Positions 17,831-27,093 of a stretch of DNA of 64,000 nucleotides are shown here, piece after piece. The position numbers were made by a program, and so were the translations under genes. Source of the stretch: Ferruginibacter sp. GTDB lineage: Bacteria; Bacteroidota; Bacteroidia; Chitinophagales; Chitinophagaceae. The first letter of the stretch is position 1; the number at the start of each line of letters is the position of its first letter. The stretch is taken from assembly GCA_028288705.1 (NCBI GenBank), contig JAQBNH010000017.1, forward strand, positions 1 through 64,000. Direction: 5' to 3'. Below the pieces are notes generated by a model, which saw only the letters and a program-made list of their open reading frames with translations, searched no databases and was not told the origin of the DNA.

Positions 17831-20800
17831 ATGAAAAAAATACGAATCTTTTTATTAATGCTTCCGCTGTTACTTTTTGCAGTGGTGGCTTTTCCCCAAA
17901 GCCGGACCCTTACCGGCAAGGTTACAGATGCGGTTTCCGGTGAAGCACTGGCAGGCGTAAATGTGATGGCAGAGAAACAAAAGACAACGGTTGCTACAAA
18001 AGCCGATGGAACCTATTCGATTTCGGTAAAATCAGGATCAACTATTTTGATTGTGTCACACACAGGTTATATTACGCAAGCTGTTGATATCACTGGTAAA
18101 ACGACTTTGGATGTATCGCTAAAAGCAAATACGGCTGCGCTGGATGAAGTAGTGGTAATTGGATATGGAACGCAGAAGCGATCGAGTGTAACAGGTGCTG
18201 TGGCAAAGTATAAAAATGACCGGTTGGATGAAGCACCCGTATCGCGGCTTGACCAGGCATTGCAGGGGAAAATTGCCGGCGTTCAAATTCAGAATGTTTC
18301 TTCGGAAGCAGGTGCAGATCCGCTGATCCGTGTTCGTGGTGTAAACTCAGTGAATGCGAATGCAAGTCCGTTGATCGTTGTGGATGGCCACCCGATGCCA
18401 AACGGCGATGCACTTTCTTTTATAAATATGGCAGACGTTGAGTCTGTAGAAGTATTAAAGGATGCGGCTTCGGCGATGATCTACGGGTCACGTGGTGCGA
18501 ATGGTGTGATCATGATCACAACCAAAGCAGGAAAAGCAGAAAAGCCGAAATATTCGTTGAAATTTTCGACAGGTTTTAAATCGCAATACGAATTGTACCC
18601 GATGATGACGACCAGCGAATACACAAACCTCTTATATTATGAGGCTTCGCTTAAAGCATTGGATCCGAGCATCACACCACCGACAGGTACAGCGATAATC
18701 GCAAATAACGAACGTGCAGCCTATATCGTAGAAAATACGATCAGGGGCGGTAAAGGGTCAGACTGGCAGCAGGAGGCATTGCGCGATGCGTTGGTAAGAA
18801 ACATTCAGTTAAGTGTTTCAGGTGGAAAGAAAGAGGTGCGCTATTTCCTTTCAGCAGGCGTGCAAAAAGACCAGGGCATGATGTACCATAGCGAATATGA
18901 TAAATATAACCTGCGTGGAAAATTAGATGTGCAGTTAAATAAGAAAGCAAAGTTTTCATTCAACTTTAATCCGAGTTATATCAAAAGAGAAAGGCCGTCG
19001 GTAAATTTTATTGATTTTGTGCGTTTCCAATCTTTTCTTCCGGTATATCACGATGCAACAACAATTGCATTTGTAACGCAGGCGCCGCAATGGGCTTCTC
19101 TCCGGGTTGGCGATTTTGCACAGGCCCGTCATTTTAATGGAAGAACTTACAGTGGCCTGATGCCTGACGGATCTTTGTATACGAGCACTGCTGCGTTGGA
19201 TCCTTTTAACACGGCGAACAACACACCAAAGTCGGTGATGGAAACGCGTACAATCACGTCGAACGATTATCGCGTTGTGAGTTCTGCGGATTTCACTTAT
19301 TCTATCTTACCAGGACTGGATTTTAAAAGCCTTGCCAGTGCTTATGTGAGTTATACCAACGCTTTGGATTTTTCTAAAAGGAATTCATTTAAAGACGGCG
19401 ATATCAACAAAGGCATTTTTTCTAACCGCCTGTTAATTGATATGCTTTCTGAAAATACGCTGACATACAACAAGGAAATTAAAGATCATGCCTTCACTGT
19501 TCTTGCCGGGTATACTTACCAGAAAACGACTATCAAAGACGAACAAACAACCGGACTTGATTTTCCAAGTGACGACATTCAATCATTGAAGAGTGCGTTG
19601 CAAATCGACCAATCGAAAGCTGCTACATTCAACACGCGTGAGCAAATTGGTTTGCTTTCCTACCTTGGCCGTGTGCTTTATTCTTACAAAAATAAATACC
19701 TCATGTCAGCGAGTATCCGTCGTGATGGTAGTTCTTATTTTGGGCCTGGTTACAAATGGGGGAATTTCCCTGCGGTATCTGTTGGTTGGGTTGCCTCAAA
19801 GGAAAAGTTCATGCAGGAAGTTAAATGGGTCAACAACCTGAAATTCCGTGGTAGCCTTGGCGTGAGCGGCAATAACAGGATACAATCATTTGCATACCTT
19901 GATCTGTTGTACTCTGCCAACTATTCGTTCGGTTCTGGTAACGGCACGTCTAATGCTGGCCAGTCGCCATCTCAAAACACAGTGCTTTCCGATCGTGACC
20001 TGACATGGGAACGTACTTTCCAATACAATGTTGGTCTGGACGCGGCCATCCTGAAAAATGCGATCACCTTTTCTTTAGATCTATACCAGGGCAAAAGTGA
20101 TTCCTTGTTGTTGAAACAATCTGCAATGGGCACAACCGGTTATTCGCAAACATGGAATAATATCGGTCGAGTGCAGAACCGGGGTATCGAATTAGAAGTG
20201 ACATCCAATAATATCCGCAGGAAAAATTTTAAATGGACAACGTCTGCAAATATTTCTCATAACAAAAATAAATTACTGGAACTAGCCGGTGAAAAATTTC
20301 TCCTTAACCAGGGCGAGCGTACTGAATTGTATCGTAATGAACCTGGCTTTCCATTGGTGCAGTTTTATGGGTTTAAAACAGATGGTGTATGGTTGTCGCA
20401 GGCGCAAATTGATGATGCTAAAACGGGCGGCCTTACCAGTAACTTAAGTAATGTATTTGTGCCCGGCGGATTAAAGCTTATCGATACAAATGGTGATAAA
20501 GTGATCGATGAAAAAGATCGGGTGGTGACCGGCAATCCTTATGCAGATTTTACATGGGGCCTTACAAACAGTTTTACTTACAAGTCTGTTGACCTTAGTT
20601 TTTCCTTCCAGGGATCACAGGGAGGTGAGTTGGTAAACGGTGATCCAAACTATAATGAAACAAAACGCTATAACCGTAACTACAATAGCAATCGCTGGCT
20701 GAGTCCGGGTTTCCCGGGAGATGGCAAAACGCCATACTCAACTATAGGATTCAACTGGATGCTCACAGATTATGTGGTCGAAGATGCTTCTTATTATGCC

Positions 20801-21046
20801 TTACGTGAAGTTGTTGTTGGCTATACTTTTCCAACAGCGCTCGCAAGTAAATTGCATATCGGTTCTGTGCGTGCTTATTTTTCTGCGCAGAATATTTATT
20901 TCCATTCTGCCGCGGGATATCGCGGTATCAATACAGAAGCACGCTTTTCATCAGGCCCATATAACACTCCGTTAGCAGATGGTTATCAGCGCGGAAGTTT
21001 TCCAATGCCGAAAACTTATCTTTTTGGAATCGACATTAATTTCTAA
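17831..21046 (+). CDS. SusC-like TonB-dependent outer membrane transporter
   Basis: 1071 residues with a signal peptide (about 1-23), a carboxypeptidase-regulatory-like domain (~26-105), a TonB-box-like stretch (L-D-E-V-V-V-I-G-Y-G-T-Q), a plug domain (from R-L-D-Q-A-L-Q-G-K-I-A-G-V, with V-R-G-V-N-S and V-V-D-G near 160-200) and a long beta-barrel ending in an aromatic C-terminus (D-I-N-F). It imports oligosaccharides across the outer membrane together with the SusD-like lipoprotein encoded 18 bp downstream. Its place in the alginate operon makes oligoalginate the expected cargo. Confidence 0.95.
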   Translation: MKKIRIFLLMLPLLLFAVVAFPQSRTLTGKVTDAVSGEALAGVNVMAEKQKTTVATKADGTYSISVKSGSTILIVSHTGYITQAVDITGKTTLDVSLKANTAALDEVVVIGYGTQKRSSVTGAVAKYKNDRLDEAPVSRLDQALQGKIAGVQIQNVSSEAGADPLIRVRGVNSVNANASPLIVVDGHPMPNGDALSFINMADVESVEVLKDAASAMIYGSRGANGVIMITTKAGKAEKPKYSLKFSTGFKSQYELYPMMTTSEYTNLLYYEASLKALDPSITPPTGTAIIANNERAAYIVENTIRGGKGSDWQQEALRDALVRNIQLSVSGGKKEVRYFLSAGVQKDQGMMYHSEYDKYNLRGKLDVQLNKKAKFSFNFNPSYIKRERPSVNFIDFVRFQSFLPVYHDATTIAFVTQAPQWASLRVGDFAQARHFNGRTYSGLMPDGSLYTSTAALDPFNTANNTPKSVMETRTITSNDYRVVSSADFTYSILPGLDFKSLASAYVSYTNALDFSKRNSFKDGDINKGIFSNRLLIDMLSENTLTYNKEIKDHAFTVLAGYTYQKTTIKDEQTTGLDFPSDDIQSLKSALQIDQSKAATFNTREQIGLLSYLGRVLYSYKNKYLMSASIRRDGSSYFGPGYKWGNFPAVSVGWVASKEKFMQEVKWVNNLKFRGSLGVSGNNRIQSFAYLDLLYSANYSFGSGNGTSNAGQSPSQNTVLSDRDLTWERTFQYNVGLDAAILKNAITFSLDLYQGKSDSLLLKQSAMGTTGYSQTWNNIGRVQNRGIELEVTSNNIRRKNFKWTTSANISHNKNKLLELAGEKFLLNQGERTELYRNEPGFPLVQFYGFKTDGVWLSQAQIDDAKTGGLTSNLSNVFVPGGLKLIDTNGDKVIDEKDRVVTGNPYADFTWGLTNSFTYKSVDLSFSFQGSQGGELVNGDPNYNETKRYNRNYNSNRWLSPGFPGDGKTPYSTIGFNWMLTDYVVEDASYYALREVVVGYTFPTALASKLHIGSVRAYFSAQNIYFHSAAGYRGINTEARFSSGPYNTPLADGYQRGSFPMPKTYLFGIDINF

Positions 21047-21064
21047 ACAGTAGAAACTCATTTT

Positions 21065-22612
21065 ATGAAACTTATACATAATTTATTGCTCGTAGGTCTT
21101 GTAGCGGGGTTGTCCAACTGCAAGAAAGTGATCGATACCGTTCCGTTGAACGATATTAATTCAGCCACGTACTATTCCAATTATACCGAGATGAAAGCGG
21201 CGCTAACGGGCTGCTACAACGGCTTACAAAAGCCGATGAATGTGGAGTGGCAGCTTACTGAACTCCGTACGGATAACTCCAAACAGGGAAGTCCCGGAAG
21301 TACCGCGTCTACCAATCGTGATCTGAGTGATCTCGATATGTTCATCCCGAGCACATCGCACCAAACAATATATACATACTGGTTAGCATCCTACAACAAT
21401 ATCCGTAATGCGAATATTGTATTGCAAAAATTAGGCGTGGTATATGATCCTGCAGCCGGCGCCATAACGCTTCAACAAGTTCCTATTCCTGTAACAGAGG
21501 CTGAACGTAAACAAATTGCCGGCGAGGCACTGTTTATTCGTGCTTATCACTATTTTAATCTGGTGCGTTTATACGGCGGCGTTTTTTTAGTTCATACACC
21601 TATTTCTGCGGCTGATGCAAAGCTGATCAACCGTGTACCTGCTGCCGATATTTATAAATTGATCCAGGCGGATCTTACGAATGCGGCTGCGTTTATGGCG
21701 CCATTGAAATATGCGCAGATTCCTGCAGCAGACCAGGGAAGAGCTACAAGCTGGGCTGCAAAAGGATTACTTGCGAAAGTGCTGCTGACGCAAAATAAGA
21801 AAAGCGAAGCTGCTGTATTGTTGCAGGACGTTATTGCGAATAGTGGTTACGGGTTGCAGTCAAGTTATGCGAATGTGTTTTCGATTGCTAATGAAATGAA
21901 TTCGGAAATTTTATTTGCGGTCCGTTACAAATCCGGTGGACTGGGGTTGGGCGGACATTTCGCGAATACTTTCGCCCCATTGGGAAGTGGCTCCGCAGTG
22001 ATCAATGGTGACGGCGATGGATTAAATTATCCAACTGCTGATCTGGATACACTCACAAACGGTGATGGGCGCAAGGCGACATTAATCGCAACTTATGGAA
22101 CAGGTACTGCCGCAAAATTGTATGTAAGAAAGTTTTTCTCTCCGGTAGCATTAATCGATGATGCAGAAAACGACTGGCCGGTTCTTCGCTATGCTGACAT
22201 ATTACTGATGCTGGCCGAGGCGCAGGGTTATTCGCCTGCAAGTATCGACCTGATTAACAGCGTTCGCCCGCGTGCAGGATTACCATTGTATACTTCTTCA
22301 ACAATAACTTCAGTAGCTCAATTCGAACAGGCTTTGTCTAACGAAAGAAGAATTGAATTTGCGTTTGAAAATCAGCGTTTCTTCGACCTTGTAAGGTTCA
22401 ACAGCACCTTCACTACAATTACCTCGGAGCAAGCGATGAAAGATCATTTTAGCCGTGAGTACCTGTCGCATTATAAATTATATGTAGCACCTGCACCAAC
22501 ATTGGCGGAGTTATATTCTTACACGACCAGGGATCACATGTTACTGCCGATCCCGCAAAGGGAAATCGACACGAACACCGGGCTTGTTATTCCGCAAAAC
22601 CCCGGATACTAA
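21065..22612 (+). CDS. SusD/RagB-like surface glycan-binding lipoprotein
   Basis: 515 residues with a lipoprotein signal (G-L-S-N-C, Cys19). It has typical SusD features: an opening D-T-V-P-L-N-D, TPR-like helices with A-E-A-L-F-I-R-A-Y-H-Y-F-N-L-V-R-L-Y-G-G, a late W-P-V-L-R-Y-A-D-I-L-L-M-L-A-E-A, N-E-R-R-I-E-F-A-F-E and a terminal L-L-P-I-P-Q-R-E-I-D. It caps the SusC barrel and captures glycan at the surface. No SusE/F-like partner follows, so the large T9SS protein upstream may fill that role. Confidence 0.95.
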   Translation: MKLIHNLLLVGLVAGLSNCKKVIDTVPLNDINSATYYSNYTEMKAALTGCYNGLQKPMNVEWQLTELRTDNSKQGSPGSTASTNRDLSDLDMFIPSTSHQTIYTYWLASYNNIRNANIVLQKLGVVYDPAAGAITLQQVPIPVTEAERKQIAGEALFIRAYHYFNLVRLYGGVFLVHTPISAADAKLINRVPAADIYKLIQADLTNAAAFMAPLKYAQIPAADQGRATSWAAKGLLAKVLLTQNKKSEAAVLLQDVIANSGYGLQSSYANVFSIANEMNSEILFAVRYKSGGLGLGGHFANTFAPLGSGSAVINGDGDGLNYPTADLDTLTNGDGRKATLIATYGTGTAAKLYVRKFFSPVALIDDAENDWPVLRYADILLMLAEAQGYSPASIDLINSVRPRAGLPLYTSSTITSVAQFEQALSNERRIEFAFENQRFFDLVRFNSTFTTITSEQAMKDHFSREYLSHYKLYVAPAPTLAELYSYTTRDHMLLPIPQREIDTNTGLVIPQNPGY

Positions 22613-22714
22613 TTTGGTAATTCTTTTATAAAAATCTTTATCCCGCGGTCTTCGTGAATCCGGCAACCGCAGGATAATATATCTTCAACACTGATACTAG
22701 AACAAATAATCAAA

Positions 22715-23596
22715 ATGAAAAAAATCCTCTTCGCATGTTTTTTATTTTCTGCTGCAGCAAGCTTTGCGCAGGATTCTGTCTATAAAAAAGTGGAATACCC
22801 GGCGGGCTTCAGCGAAAAAATTGATGTCGTTTATACCAAAGTCGAGGATTGGGAAGGCCGTATGGATCTTTATCTTCCGCCTTCCACAAATGCGCCAACG
22901 CCTGTCATCATCAATATACACGGAGGTGGATGGAATAAGGGTGTGAAAGAAAGTCAGACAGGCTTTAATACTTTCTTCAAACTCGGGTTCGCGGTTGCAA
23001 ATATCGAATACCGGTTGAGCCAGCAAGCCCCTGCACCAGCAGCTGTTCAGGATACGCGTTGTGCATTGATCTACCTGATCAAACATGCAAAAGAATTAAA
23101 TATTGATGTCAACAGGATTGTGATCATGGGTGGAAGCGCCGGTGGGCATCTTGCATTGATGGGTGGACTTCTGGCGAATGATCATCGCTTCGATAATAAT
23201 TGCCCGGTGACAGAGAATATTAAGATTGCTGCCATCATTGATAAATATGGTATCAGTGATGTATGGGATTGGGGCTATGGTCCGCGTATTACCAGCAAAT
23301 CTGCCAAGCAATGGCTGGGTGATAAAGCTGCAGACCAGGCATTTGCAGCTACCGTTTCACCAATGACGTATGTAACAAAAAATAGTCCGCCAACATTTAT
23401 CGTACACGGTGATGCGGATCCAACAGTGCCTTACCAGCAATCTGTTGACCTGCATAAAAAGTTTATGTCAGTAGGTGTAAAAACGGAATTTATGACGGTT
23501 GAAGGTGGCGTTCATGGAAAATTTCCCGCTGATAAGAACTCAGAAGTTAATAAAGCTATCGTGAACTTCTTAAAAGAATTGAAGATCGTTAACTAG
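22715..23596 (+). CDS. Secreted alpha/beta-hydrolase, esterase/lipase family
   Basis: 293 residues with a signal peptide (1-18, ending S-F-A-Q). Motifs of the BD-FAE/acetyl esterase group are complete: oxyanion-hole H-G-G-G-W (69-73), nucleophile elbow G-G-S-A-G-G with Ser141, acid Asp in H-G-D-A-D-P-T-V-P (233 or 235) and His267 in G-G-V-H-G-K-F. It lies 102 bp after susD without a terminator between, so it may be the last gene of the alginate operon. An acetyl esterase acting on O-acetylated uronate polymers is plausible but not demonstrated. Confidence 0.8.
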   Translation: MKKILFACFLFSAAASFAQDSVYKKVEYPAGFSEKIDVVYTKVEDWEGRMDLYLPPSTNAPTPVIINIHGGGWNKGVKESQTGFNTFFKLGFAVANIEYRLSQQAPAPAAVQDTRCALIYLIKHAKELNIDVNRIVIMGGSAGGHLALMGGLLANDHRFDNNCPVTENIKIAAIIDKYGISDVWDWGYGPRITSKSAKQWLGDKAADQAFAATVSPMTYVTKNSPPTFIVHGDADPTVPYQQSVDLHKKFMSVGVKTEFMTVEGGVHGKFPADKNSEVNKAIVNFLKELKIVN

Positions 23597-23643
23597 CCTT
23601 TTCCAGGAAAGTTGCTGATGAAGGATTTTTGACTCAAGGTTAC

Positions 23644-23651
23644 TAACTTTG
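23644..23651 (+). promoter_or_regulatory. Putative -7 box (TAACTTTG) of panD
   Basis: The octamer matches the Bacteroidota TAnnTTTG -7 consensus exactly, but no well-spaced TTG -33 box is visible. It ends only 4 nt before the panD ATG, so initiation 5-8 nt downstream would give a leaderless or nearly leaderless mRNA. Confidence 0.5.
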
Positions 23652-23655
23652 CCGC

Positions 23656-24000
23656 ATGCTAATAGAAGTATTGAAATCTAAGGTCCACAGGGCAGTAATT
23701 ACCGAAGCAAATCTCAACTATGTCGGAAGCCTTACTTTGGATGAAGATCTGATGGATGCCGCAAACCTGATTGAGAACGAGAAGATCCAGGTGGTTAATG
23801 TAAATAATGGGGAGCGTATTGAAACCTACATTATCAAAGGAAAGCGTGGTAGTGGCGTAGTTTGCCTGAACGGTCCGGCAGCGAGACGTGGTGCAGAAGG
23901 TGATGTGGTGATCATTATTTCTTATGCGACAATAGATTTTGAAGAAGCTAAAACGTTCAAGCCCTGGGTAATCTTTCCTAAGGACGGAAATAAATTATAA
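23656..24000 (+). CDS. panD: Aspartate 1-decarboxylase PanD (pyruvoyl enzyme)
   Basis: A 114-residue proenzyme of normal family length. Self-cleavage at Gly24-Ser25 (Y-V-G-S-L-T-L-D) produces the pyruvoyl cofactor on the large chain. The N-terminal K-S-K-V-H-R-A-V-(I)-[11 protein letters not shown] and N-G-P-A-A-R are classical PanD motifs. It converts L-aspartate to beta-alanine for pantothenate and CoA synthesis in the cytoplasm. It stands alone between the alginate locus and the polysaccharide locus and ends at a strong terminator. Confidence 0.97.
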   Translation: MLIEVLKSKVHRAVITEANLNYVGSLTLDEDLMDAANLIENEKIQVVNVNNGERIETYIIKGKRGSGVVCLNGPAARRGAEGDVVIIISYATIDFEEAKTFKPWVIFPKDGNKL

Positions 24001-24020
24001 AATATTTAAATGTTATTGTG

Positions 24021-24051
24021 AAGGGATAGGCTGATGCTTATCCCTTTTTTT
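24021..24051 (+). terminator. Rho-independent terminator after panD
   Basis: AAGGGATA (24021-24028) pairs with TATCCCTT (24039-24046) over a 10-nt loop, followed by a T run to 24051. It starts 21 bp after the panD stop codon. Confidence 0.85.
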
Positions 24052-24312
24052 GTGCGTGGTATGGCGGATAATATCCAAACAGCTGCATCGCGGTAACGTT
24101 GACGATAGCTTTCGGAACTTTTTTTTCAGTATGACAAAATATGTTCATACCATTCGGCGTTAACAATACGACCTGGCAGTAAAATGCTATCCAATAACCA
24201 AGTTTCACTAATGAACAACAGTGAAGTGCCCGCAAAGTCCCTAAAGCCCTAATGCTTTTTTGATTAGCGACATTTCCTGGCCGTTAGCTAAACGCCTCGA
24301 AAAACCAAATTT
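24052..24312. other. Intergenic stretch upstream of the first secreted hydrolase
   Basis: I see no convincing gene here. A 65-codon reverse ORF (24038-24235) runs into the panD terminator and has no protein-like features. At 24092-24103 a single GGTAACGTTGAC differs by one base from half of the LacI-type double operator at 7252-7263, but it is not palindromically extended and may be chance. Confidence 0.5.
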
Positions 24313-25920
24313 ATGAGATCTAAACTCTACTCAATCAAGGTATGCAGCCTTTTGATCATTCTCCTCAGTTTTTTTAGTATCAACAAATCTTCTGCACAAC
24401 AGTACTTAACCACAATCGATGGCTGGAATGCTTATGTTCATCTTCCGGATGATTATAACGACGGAACATTGAAGCGTTACCCGTTGATTTGTTTTGTTCC
24501 GGGCCTGGGAGAAGTAGGAACAGATCCGACAAAAATGTTAGTATACGGTCCATCAAAATATGTAGCAGAAGGGCATAATATGCAGTTCATGGTGAACGGT
24601 CGAATCGAGAAGCCAATCGTTATTTCCATTCAGCCTTTGAGTGCATGGCCTGGCGCGGCAACGATCAATCGCAAAATGGACAGCATCTTCAATCGTTTCC
24701 GTTGCGATTTGCAACGTATCAATGTTACCGGGCTTTCTATGGGCGGTTGGACATGGGATAACTTTGTTGATGGTTACAATCCGGTTTATACAAATAAAAT
24801 AACTTCTATCGTTTCGTTAAGCGCTCCGGAACCAGATAATACCGTTGCTAATATGCGCCAGTTTGCTGAGGCGGGCGGTAAATTTTGGGCCTTTGAAGGA
24901 AACCAGGATCTGCGCGGCAATGATAAGATCCGCGACACCATGAACAAATATGTTTTAGGATCTGCGCGCTACACATTATTCAGCGGCGGTCACTGTTGCT
25001 GGAATACTTTTTACAATCCCACATACACAGAAAATGGCGAAAGCGTTTATACGTGGATGTTAAAGCAAAAGAAGCCAATGGCACCCGCTGCACCACAAGC
25101 TGATGCTGGCAACGATTCCAGTATTGCAGTTGTTGTGCCTGCCGTTCCATTAAAAGGTTGGGGTAATGACCCGAACGGTTTACCAATCAACTTTGCATGG
25201 AGGAAAATATCAGGTCCGGCTGCAGGAACGATATCTAATCCCGGAACTTCACAAACAACGATTTCAGGATTAACTTCCGGGATATACCGGATAGAACTTG
25301 CAGTAACAAATTTCCTTGGATCAGTTGCAAAGGATACTATCCTGATCAACAATGGCAACCTGGTGTTACCACTCACGTTGACTGATTTTACCGCTAAAGC
25401 CTCCAAACAGTCAGTTGTGCTGCAGTGGAAAACAGCAAACGAAATCAACAGCAGTTATTTCATTATTGAGAGGAGTAACAATGGTACACAGTTCAACAGC
25501 GAAGGAAATGTACAAGCTACGGCGCTGCCAGGCCAGGGCGCGAATTACAACTTTACTGATGCAACCCCTGAAGCAGGAATAAATTACTATCGCCTGAAAA
25601 TCGTTGACAAAGACGGCCGTTTCGAATACTCAAAGGTTGTAAATGCGAACATCGCAGATATCAAAAATTCCAGTGCGGAAATTCTCACAGTGCATGCCGC
25701 CACTTCAACGATAGAAGTCCAGATCAATAGCAACAAAGCACAACAAATCAGTCTGCTGGTGTCAGACGTAAGCGGCAGAAAGTTATTGGTAACGTCGTTG
25801 AATTTACAGAAAGGCCTTAACAGGATTTCGCAATCACTAAACCTGGTGCGTGGTATGTATATCACCAGAATGATAACAGCATCGGAAGAATTTACAAGCC
25901 TGCCTTTTATTAAACAATAA
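24313..25920 (+). CDS. T9SS-secreted alpha/beta-hydrolase with PKD-like domain (hydrolase 1)
   Basis: 535 residues with a signal peptide (about 1-29). The hydrolase domain (~30-255) has W-N-A-Y-V-H-L-P, F-V-P-G-L-G-E-V-G, the nucleophile elbow G-L-S-M-G-G-W (Ser142), a probable acid Asp199 (E-G-N-Q-D) and His227 in G-G-H-C-C-W. A PKD/Ig-like domain (~262-345) and an FN3-like domain (~350-445) follow, then a T9SS type A-like sorting domain. It resembles esterase/PHB-depolymerase-type secreted hydrolases. The same N-terminal domain recurs at the front of the protein at 56082-62234. Substrate unknown. Its position next to polysaccharide synthesis genes suggests a polymer-directed esterase, which is inference. 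Confidence 0.78.
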   Translation: MRSKLYSIKVCSLLIILLSFFSINKSSAQQYLTTIDGWNAYVHLPDDYNDGTLKRYPLICFVPGLGEVGTDPTKMLVYGPSKYVAEGHNMQFMVNGRIEKPIVISIQPLSAWPGAATINRKMDSIFNRFRCDLQRINVTGLSMGGWTWDNFVDGYNPVYTNKITSIVSLSAPEPDNTVANMRQFAEAGGKFWAFEGNQDLRGNDKIRDTMNKYVLGSARYTLFSGGHCCWNTFYNPTYTENGESVYTWMLKQKKPMAPAAPQADAGNDSSIAVVVPAVPLKGWGNDPNGLPINFAWRKISGPAAGTISNPGTSQTTISGLTSGIYRIELAVTNFLGSVAKDTILINNGNLVLPLTLTDFTAKASKQSVVLQWKTANEINSSYFIIERSNNGTQFNSEGNVQATALPGQGANYNFTDATPEAGINYYRLKIVDKDGRFEYSKVVNANIADIKNSSAEILTVHAATSTIEVQINSNKAQQISLLVSDVSGRKLLVTSLNLQKGLNRISQSLNLVRGMYITRMITASEEFTSLPFIKQ

Positions 25921-25941
25921 TAATTTAAGTATAGATAGGGG

Positions 25942-25977
25942 AATAGGTAGTGTTGAAAGACGCTACCTATTTTTTTG
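25942..25977. terminator. Bidirectional terminator between hydrolase 1 and the leftward polysaccharide block
   Basis: AATAGGTAG (25942-25950) pairs with CTACCTATT (25963-25971) and is followed by a T run through 25976. It serves the rightward hydrolase gene, and the stop codon of the leftward EEP gene lies inside its right arm. Confidence 0.8.
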
Positions 25978-27090
25978 TAGGCGTAGGTCAGTCACCAGGC
26001 CATTATGGTCACTCGCATCGGTGATGATCCGTTTGGTTTGTTGTGCTGAAAAGTAGGAAGAATGAAAGATATAATCTATCCTGAGTGTGGGGGAAATAAA
26101 CTGGAAAGTTTTACCAATGCCCGCCCCTTTTTCGAGCCACGCATCCTGCAGTCCCTTTTTTAGTTGCGTGTACGCATAGCTGGTAGGAACGTCATTGAGA
26201 TCACCGGTAAAAATTACCGGCCGTTGCTGGGCCGCGATCATATTCCTCACGATTTCTACCTGCGCGAAGCGCTGACCATAACCATACTTCAATTTTCGGA
26301 TAATATTCATGGAGCCTGCCAAGGCACTGTCTTTCCCATGTTTGATGGCTTGCAGCGCGCGGTATTCATTGTTTTGAAAACGGAAAGACTGCAAGCGCGT
26401 TGTAATCACATTGATCGTGTCCTTACCTACTAAAATTCCCGCGCGGATGGCACTACCTGCAAATGGCAGTTCGTATTGTTTGCGTGCGGTATCTACAATC
26501 GGAAATTTACTAAAGATGATGCTGCCACTGTAGAAAGACTTGTCGAATTTTGGGTAATCAAAGGAAAAGAAATGATAGGGATAGCCCATCGTGCGGGAGA
26601 TAGAATCGATAAAATTGTAGTGCCCGTTCGGCGCCATGCCGGTGAACAATTCCTGTAAGCAAATTACATCCGCATTGAGGGTTTTCAATTCCCCGAGAAT
26701 AACCAGGTTATTTTTTATCGCCGTGCCGGAATCGATCGCGGTGTAATTCATTAGCCCAACATTCCAGGTAACAACGCGCAAATCGCCACCTTCCTTTATA
26801 TCATTAAATGCCGGTCGATTCAGCCCGACACTTGCAAAGATGTTTGGCAAACTCAGGCAGAGTGACAGGAAAGATACCCAAGCCTTCTTACGATCACAAA
26901 TCAACCAGAAAATAAAAAAGCAAAAAGTACCAGCGAGCAACACCGGAAAAATAAGTCCGCAAAGTGCCACTGGCCAGAAACGCACGGGATTTGCCAGCGG
27001 TGAAAGATTGCTCATAAGCATTAAAACAAGGCAAAAAATATTTGCTATGAAAATACCGCGGAACAATTTTCTTTTTAGCGATTCGTTCAT
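25963..27090 (-). CDS. Membrane-anchored endonuclease/exonuclease/phosphatase (EEP) family hydrolase
   Basis: 375 residues. About three hydrophobic segments (roughly 12-30, 38-66 and 72-90) anchor it in the membrane. The EEP domain follows with T-W-N-V-G (Asn110), L-Q-E (Glu147), G-D-L-N-D (296-300), R-I-D-Y-I-F and S-D-H-N-G (360-364), so the metal and catalytic residues are complete. The family includes nucleases and lipid or inositol phosphatases. Membrane-bound versions are common in Bacteroidota and of unknown substrate. It is the last gene of the leftward block, 3 bp after a methyltransferase gene. Confidence 0.85.
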   Translation of the reverse strand: MNESLKRKLFRGIFIANIFCLVLMLMSNLSPLANPVRFWPVALCGLIFPVLLAGTFCFFIFWLICDRKKAWVSFLSLCLSLPNIFASVGLNRPAFNDIKEGGDLRVVTWNVGLMNYTAIDSGTAIKNNLVILGELKTLNADVICLQELFTGMAPNGHYNFIDSISRTMGYPYHFFSFDYPKFDKSFYSGSIIFSKFPIVDTARKQYELPFAGSAIRAGILVGKDTINVITTRLQSFRFQNNEYRALQAIKHGKDSALAGSMNIIRKLKYGYGQRFAQVEIVRNMIAAQQRPVIFTGDLNDVPTSYAYTQLKKGLQDAWLEKGAGIGKTFQFISPTLRIDYIFHSSYFSAQQTKRIITDASDHNGLVTDLRLQKNR

Positions 27091-27093
27091 GAT

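Noticed and set aside
24092-24103. Possible second LacI-type operator (GGTAACGTTGAC)
   Set aside because: Only one half-site of the double operator, one mismatch and no palindromic extension; a similar GGTAACGTTG also occurs inside a glycosyltransferase gene near 29957, so chance is likely.
24038-24235. Reverse 65-codon ORF after panD
   Set aside because: It ends inside the panD terminator hairpin and shows no domain or signal.
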